Below, piece by piece: positions 57,493-64,000 of a stretch of 64,000 nucleotides of DNA (the stretch's first letter is position 1; each line of letters opens with the position of its first letter). Position numbers and translations under genes: made by a program. Source of the DNA: Poronia punctata (Eukaryota; Ascomycota; Sordariomycetes; Xylariales; Xylariaceae). The notes beneath the pieces are model-generated. The model was not told the origin of the DNA. It did no database searches and saw only the letters and a list, made by a program, of their open reading frames with translations. The stretch spans positions 1 through 64,000 of the forward strand of contig MU401653.1 in NCBI GenBank assembly GCA_022579005.1, written 5' to 3'.

Positions 57493-60400
57493 AGCGGGAG
57501 CGGAGGTAATGCTTACTAACCTACGGCATGTATGTGCAAGCTCCATGGTGGCATAAATAATGTAAGTTCTTACCTACCTTTGTCATAAAGTGCAATACCG
57601 GTACTCATCAGGGGGAGGCTATTCTGACCGGCCCATCGACATGCTATAATAGTTCAGGAGTAGCAAAGATAAACCCGAGCCACTACTCGTACAGCGTCTG
57701 AGCTACGGTGAGCAGGTAAAGCCGTGCTGTGAAAATATTTAGGTCTGTTGTCTAATAGACGGGAGATACAGGCGGCAGAGGAAATGTTATTATTTATTTC
57801 GTTTGTATAATCATAAAATTTTACAAATTTGCCGTCGCCGTCTCGACGTCCAGAATCTCCCGGCATCACCGTCTTGGCTGCGTCGTGCGCATACATATCC
57901 CATATCTCGCCCCTTCGCCATCCCGTACTCCTCACGTGCCTATTCCTGCAAGCAACCCAACCAATAAACATGTAATAGGTTGTCCGGTTAACTGCCCGTC
58001 GGTAAGCGCGACCACGGGAGGCAAAATATAAACTTTCGACGGTGCAAACTTAATACCTACACAAGTCTTGAAACCGAGCCAACCAATGAGCATACTCTTC
58101 CGGGCGAAAGAGGCCGAGTCAGTTTAGATTGGAAGATTTTTTTGGATACGAAGAGATGCGAGATCGTTACAATGCGGGGGTAATAGGATGTACCAATACC
58201 TAAAATCCCTAACCTTACCATGTCATCAACGTCGCATATCTAGGTGAACTAACTCAAATATCTGTCTTCATTTATTAATCGCCACTACGCAAAAAAAAGA
58301 GGGGAAAGGGGAAGAAACCTTCGCGCTGGGCTGAGCAACGATATACGTTTCACAATCCCTTTTTCCCTTTTTTTCTTCTGTGGCTGGGTAGTATCTTCTG
58401 CATCATGGTTGCTTAATAATTGACAAGCATGAGAAAGAGACGATAGAGAAGATCACGGGATTACCTCCGAACTTGGGGGCATTCCTACGTTTATGATTAT
58501 TGGCAGGGGCCTTGGCCGAAGGGCTAGGGGGTTTTCATCCGTTGCACGTCACACGGAAAGCTGATCGGCAGTAGAAAGAATCCGTGATATGGGAGAATGG
58601 AGGATCGGAAAGACCATTGTTCGAGAGGAAGAAAAATTATCATTGCCATGTCCATCGTCCCCAGTTTAATATATTTTCTGTCCGATAATGAAGAATTATG
58701 GAAGGAGGAGAGATCTCGGGATTGTCTGTTCGCTTTTCAGGTAATATAATTGGATGTTTTTGGCCTTGGGGGTTACTAGGTCTAGCAATGGAAAGGGGGG
58801 AGGAAGTTGCGTCAGAGGGTGTGGGTAATATGCAGGCTATTTGGTGGACATGGGAAAGGGAACGGGTATTGTCAAAATCCCATACATTGTCGGAGCAAAA
58901 TAAAGTCTAGACACGCAAACCCGTGCGTTTGCTGCCGGATTAAGTCATAGTGCCTCAGTTTCTACGTCATAATTGTCAAGCCTCAAATGTGGCGAGTGTA
59001 GCATCTGCTTCTCCCCGCTTCTTTATCTCTGTTAACCTTACCTAGGAGCATTGTGATTGGTGTTATAATATACGTACTTGTAGGTGTAGATGGCTGATAG
59101 GCTAGTATAAGTAGGTTGGTCAGTAAATATGGGGACAAGGTAAGGATGTTCTTAAAAAAACGTGTGTTTATGAGGAAGTACTAGTAACCTTTTGTTTCCT
59201 GGTCAATAACTGTACAAGGTTACGTGTAATCCCGGCCTGCGCCCCCTGGCTACCTACCATTTTTGCATATTAATAACAAAGACATAAAATCAGATAAAAA
59301 CATAAAAGAGAAATTGGAAATACCGGGGAAAGCCCAAACCTAGGCACAAGGCCGCTGCTGTGCTTCTACCTCAAGTATCAGCCCTGGTCGCGTGCGGAAG
59401 TTTTGCTCCGGTTCCTTTGATCCCGAAATCAGGCCAAGCAGCCAATCGCAGGTCGCCGCTCGTCCCGGAACAGGAAAGACAGGCTCGATTGGCCCTGGTG
59501 CCCTACAGGCAAGCGGGTCTAGTCTCATTTTGTCCAAGTTTTTACCTTGCGCATCTCTCCCTACGTAGTAAACCTACCAGGCGAGAAAAAGGTGAAGGGG
59601 GAAAGAAAGACCAAAGGAAAATTAAAAAAGAGGAGCATATTTGGCGTTTTGCGCCTACCTATGTATCGACGCTTTCCTTTTCCCTCCCTAGGTTAGCTGA
59701 TAGACCAACTGATCGAGAATTTGGACGTGGATCGATGTTCCTGGCCCTCTTTGGCCTGTCCGCTTTCGTGGGATCGAATCCCCCATATGGATATCAATAC
59801 AGATGTACCCAGAGAAGAGTCCCAGGAATCGGGTAAGGATGGTAAACGTGAGTAAAGTACGGTACAGTATTCCAGATTTCATTTTCCAACGTCTTCCCCC
59901 ACAGTACCTAATCTGTGATCTTGTGGAAAGGGAAATGCCGCTATACTCGTACATAAGGTGTGCCCGGGTTCTGCCCGGGCCGCCAGGTAAGGTAGTTACA
60001 TGTACTGCTGTGGATAGAGCACACTGTATTGGCGTGGTCAAAAGGACCCGAGGCAAAACTCAAATGACGTCCCGTCAGGAACAGAACTGGAACACAGAAC
60101 GATGGGAAAGTGAGAGTATGAGAACAGATTCGCATGAGCTAGATATAATTCACCATCCTTTTTTTCTGGTCAGTTTGTGTCGGTGATCTTATCAGTTTCT
60201 GTAGCAAGGAAACCAAGCGGTCCTATCTACTGAAGCGGTGGCTTGCTGCTACAAGTACATAAAGCTCTCATTATTACTAACATAGATAGCAGCGTGTTCG
60301 ACGTGACATGCAGCTCTGAAAGAAGCTCCGTGATGCTTGCTGTTTGGCCAAAACGGATTGGCCCTTCCTAGCTTTGCTCGGTACTCGTAGACTAAAACAT

Positions 60401-63243
60401 TGCCGTTTTAGCTATGCTTCTTTTGTAGGTTTAGTACACGTACAATTCAAATATACCTTTGCATTTGGTACGGGTGTGGATTAAGCAAAAGTGCACCAGC
60501 CACCATTACTGTTTATGATAACATATGCTACCTACCAACTTGAATCTACTTCGCTTGAATTTCTGGGGTTCTATGCAAACACGCTACCGTTCAGATTTGA
60601 ACCTGGTGTCCGGTACGATGTTTGTGATTATAATACGATCTGATCGAGGGCGCGCTGCTGGTCCTATAACTCCCTAGCCTAGGGCAAGTACACGTACTAG
60701 AACTCATAGATATGTACAGTAGGTACTTGATTCCGTACATTGCTCACCTATTTCATACTACAAACACCGATCTGGCGATTGGGCCGCTACTAGCTGTGCA
60801 GTGGAAGACAATCTGTGTGACTTGAATCGCTGAGATGCAGGTGGCAGGCTAGATAAACCAGCCACACACCAGGTCACATGGTATGCATTACTACTGGCTC
60901 GCTGCTGCGGTAAAAGCTAGGTAGCCCCCCAAGCTCGGGATGGATGTCGCGATCCTCTACGAGTACATCGGAGAGTTAGTTTTGAACCTATGTTGGCTTA
61001 TCTAGATGGTGGCTCGGTTGCTTGGAAAATCAGATGTGAAAGCCACAGGTTCTTGGCGGAACAGACCTCACATTGGACCGTCCGCATTAGGTATGTTCGT
61101 GTAAACTTCTGCATGCATTGAGCCGGGTAGCGGGGTTGTCGCAGGGTGACGCTTTGCGCTTTGCGCTTTGCGCTGTGGGCTTCTCGTCTTCTGCAAAGCC
61201 CGACGTTGATGGGGAACTATCGTCAATATGACGAAAAAAAGAGCAATTTGCTCCCGCTTTGCGGGGTCGGGTTGGCCTACCGTAGCAACGTCGAGACATA
61301 TTGTGGCTCCGGGTACAGCTTTCTTGTTAGGCTACTGCATGGTCTTGCGCGCTTGGCGGATCATTATCAAGGACTATGCTAACGTAGCGGACGAGCTAGG
61401 TAGTTTAAACCTGCCGAGATATGTCGTGCCTACGAGTACACTACCGGAGATTCCATCCAAGCTCCTCGTAGACCAGCACAGACGTTATGGTATACTGGAG
61501 AAGCCGATGCTGTACCGTAAAGCCACTATAGAGATGGTAGGCATAGGTGATTAGAATGTGACTATACTCGTGACTGTAACATTCGCTACGACGATTCTTG
61601 ACGCGAGAACATGTAGCCTACCTAATATGGGTCCCTGTCGGTCATGCCCCCGAACGCGTCGTGACGGCCCATGGCGCGTTAGGGTCCTTCTCGGCACGAG
61701 ATACAGATTAAAGGAAACCCACCTTGGATATTTCTTCATTTGTTCTCTACAGGAATCAACCCTAACCGGTAGAAACGTTAGGGCGAAGGCTATACGAGTA
61801 CAAAACGTGACGACGAAACGCAGTCAACAACCGCCGTAAGGGGTGGAGGCGGATAGAAGTGCGGAGTAGGTAGTGTACACCTTGCTACTATAAAGGACTA
61901 CCTATATACACAGTGGGCATTATATACCAATATGGTTTAGAGTGGAACTAAATATGGGCTGCACTAAGCCGCATCGGGATAAGGAAAACGTGGGTACTTG
62001 GTAGACCATTAGCCATCTTGGGTTATCCAAGGCAGAGCCCCGACTGTCGAGCTCCATCCTTGTCATGTCTCAACTGGTGTGCCCTCGCAGTAGTGAGTAC
62101 TAGGTATCCCAGCAGCCCAGTACACAACGTACCTAACAGCTTTCTAATATTTCTATCGATATGCACATGGCGATCGATCGCAGCGACAGTTGCTTTCTTC
62201 TTCCCCATCTGGAAACGAAATGATTGGATCTTCCCTGGCCCGTCAGAGCAAGCAAGCTTCAGATCTTTTCCCCGGGTCCTTGTGCAGAACTTGTGCAGGT
62301 GAATTTACCTTCCCACGCCGGTAAACCGTAACCATAATTAGTCGGTTAGGCTAGGTAACTCGGGTACAACGTACAAGCGACAGGCGCTATAGACAGGCAG
62401 ACAGGTATGTATCGGAGACTTGGGCGAGAAGCTAGGCGGGTTCATTATTATTATTACGCAGGTCTGAGCATTTGCTCCGTGGATTGCAATGTACCGTAAC
62501 AACAGCATTACCACACATTACAACAGACTGTATGGGACGCCACGGGACGCTATGTGATGCCGTGCCATTCCGCTTCAAGATTCTCTGCAAACATACTTGT
62601 CACCTACCTACTAACCTAGATACTAGGGTGCTAGGTTAGGTAGACTGCGTGTGAATGTACTCGTAGCATCTTCCTGTTATTCTGTACTTGTACGTGGGAC
62701 GTGTATCTATACTAAAGAATCTACAGTGCAAGTGACAGGATATATTATTACTATGTATTATACAGGTAGGTAGTCTACCTATCCTTCCTTCCTCGCCTTT
62801 CCATCGTATGCATTGGTCTCAATGTTTTACAGTTCTATACTTGAGTACATGCACACGTTCATATGTAAGGTAAGGTATATAGTATATGGCTCGTGTGTCT
62901 CACAACTCCAGCTGCCCAAACCTTTCTTCCCATATAATAATATTCCTTTTCGGGCCTTACCAATGGCCCTTTGTCGACCCGACTGTTACTAAAGCTACCT
63001 GGACTACGAGCTTCCGCCCAAACATCCAAACAATTGACCCAAACCAAGCAATCTACCTATTCAAACAGTCTCCCCAAGCCGACCGCTTCGAAGCATACAC
63101 GCGCTTGCCTGACTGGCCACGTTTATGCGTAAAGACTTATAACGGTTTACGAGAGTGCCAAACGCAACTTTCTCCCTCTTCCTCCTACCTCTATCTGGTT
63201 CCTTACCTAGGTACATACCTACTTTGTTTGGTTTTACTTGGGC

Positions 63244-64000
63244 ATGAAGTGCGAGTTGGCATACGACATCGACGCATTTCGCAAAACCCAGCTGTCCACC
63301 GTGACCTCGGGCATCGATAATCGCCTACGAGAACCCGCCTGTTTTCCCAGGCTGGTCGCATACATGGGCAAACGATCTTACGACATGACAGGCATGCTTT
63401 CTCCCGAGGAGGCTGCCCCTCCTGTCAAGTTACAAAAGGTAAGCCGACAAAATCGCGTCCTGTACACCTACAGCGTCCCAGTCCCCATCACGACGATTCT
63501 AACTCTCTATGTAGAGCGGGCGATCTCACGAAGAGAACCAAGAGAGGGCATACATAGCAGCATCACGGCGCTCTGACCGGAGCATTGAAGCCAGGGTCCA
63601 ATCAGCTAAGATGGCGTCGGAAATCCACAAACGAAGAACGGGTCGAGCACTGAAAGTCAGCGAGGAGCTCGTTGAAAAAGAAGCCATGTACGAGGAGGTG
63701 GACGATGACATACCACGTGCTTACAGGTACTTGACCGCGCAACTCCAGACCAGCTCGCCAGAGATGAACAGAAAGCTTAGTGACTACGTTGCAACTTCAA
63801 CCGCCCTGGCTGCTTCGGTAGCGAGGTACGAAGAAATAAACAAGCTGTTTGGCGAAGCATTTCCACGCATGGCAAGCATGTCCCAAGCATCGGCCTCCCG
63901 GTACGCGGCGCCGCTCTTCCATGGTCCCACCTTCACTCCTCCTCCCTCTGCATCGACATCATCTCTTGCCAGCAGAAACCATTCAATCTCGGCTCAGTCT
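63244..64000 (+). CDS. Unrecognised conserved-looking fungal protein, 3' end outside the window
   Basis: Exon 1 is 63244-63438 (65 codons from ATG), the intron is 63439-63514 with GTAAGC, a CTAAC branch site and TAG, and exon 2 from 63515 stays open to the window edge, giving 227 visible residues. I cannot name the family. The N-terminus MKCELAYDIDAFRKTQLSTV, then FPRLVAYMGKRSYDMTGMLSPEEAAPPVKLQK, has a globular look. A highly charged helical segment follows (RSDRSIEARVQSAKMASEIHKRRTGRALKVSEE, then EKEAMYEEVDDDIP). After about residue 190 it becomes a Ser/Pro-rich disordered stretch. The charged helical middle and low-complexity tail suggest a nuclear or regulatory protein; that is only an impression. 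Confidence 0.75.

Larger units (their letters stand above)
54814..63243. other. 8.4 kb gene-poor region with tRNA-Lys and many simple repeats
   Basis: Only tRNA-Lys is supported. The region has GGAT and TAGG tandem tracts (55432-55451, 55505-55530), a GA tract (about 55661-55682), at least eight TACGAGTA/TACTCGTA words (55331, 57684, 59944, 60382, 60958, 61431, 61793, 62658), a perfect palindrome CCCGCCGGCGGG at 57481-57492 and CTTTGCG tandem units near 61151-61175. Open frames of 60-160 codons exist on both strands, but none has a known domain or a sensible exon chain. Small or non-coding genes cannot be ruled out. Confidence 0.5.

Noticed and set aside
59360..59836. 158-codon open frame on the plus strand
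   Set aside because: No domain, low-complexity lysine stretch, no splice partner and no sign of conservation; probably chance.
61228..61554. 108-codon open frame in the right-hand gene-poor region
   Set aside because: Residue pattern is not obviously coding and no family is recognised; too weak to report as a gene.

Overview
The window is nuclear DNA of a filamentous ascomycete (Pezizomycotina). The evidence is short GT-AG introns of about 55-130 bp with CTRAC-type branch sites, a ubiquitin-S27a fusion gene, an intron-containing tRNA-Glu, fungal families (Swi1 with ARID, Cwh43, GH76, Utp6, a P450), and an AT-saturated block that looks like repeat-induced point mutation (RIP). A Sordariomycete is my best guess; species cannot be read from this sequence.

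Layout. 1-4640 is an extremely AT-rich, gene-free block. 4.6-12.4 kb is a sparse accessory segment: a secreted M28 aminopeptidase (-), a pogo/CENP-B-type DNA-binding protein without a DDE catalytic domain (+), and a FAD monooxygenase (-), separated by long gaps. 12.4-14.5 kb is empty apart from a G-rich minisatellite. From 14.5 kb the core genome begins: ubiquitin-S27a (-) head-to-head with ribosomal protein S26 (+); an ELYS-domain protein (-) head-to-head with condensin SMC4 (+); an intron-containing tRNA-Glu(CTC); a cytochrome P450 (+) facing a secreted GH76 enzyme (-); Cwh43 (-) head-to-head with Utp6 (+); and an EVE-domain protein (-) whose stop lies 37 bp from the Utp6 stop. 38.5-45.7 kb has no supported gene and leads into Swi1 (+). 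A VanZ-like membrane protein (+) and a group II PLP decarboxylase (+) follow. 54.8-63.2 kb is again gene-poor apart from tRNA-Lys(CTT). The right edge cuts an unrecognised gene (+).

How the genes relate. Most are housekeeping: translation (S27a, S26, two tRNAs), ribosome assembly (Utp6), chromosome and nuclear structure (SMC4, ELYS-like) and chromatin remodelling (Swi1). Cwh43 and the GH76 enzyme both bear on GPI-protein and cell-wall biology but are separate transcription units. I see no biosynthetic cluster, no CRISPR and no operon-like system. The least explained signals are non-coding: an 8-bp motif TACGAGTA/TACTCGTA, seen at least 22 times and only outside coding sequence; dispersed TAGGTAGG/CCTACCTA tracts; the unusual residual C/G context of the AT block; and a paired-hairpin trailer behind tRNA-Lys. 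All exon structures were worked out by hand from splice signals, reading frame and family conservation, and no database was searched.
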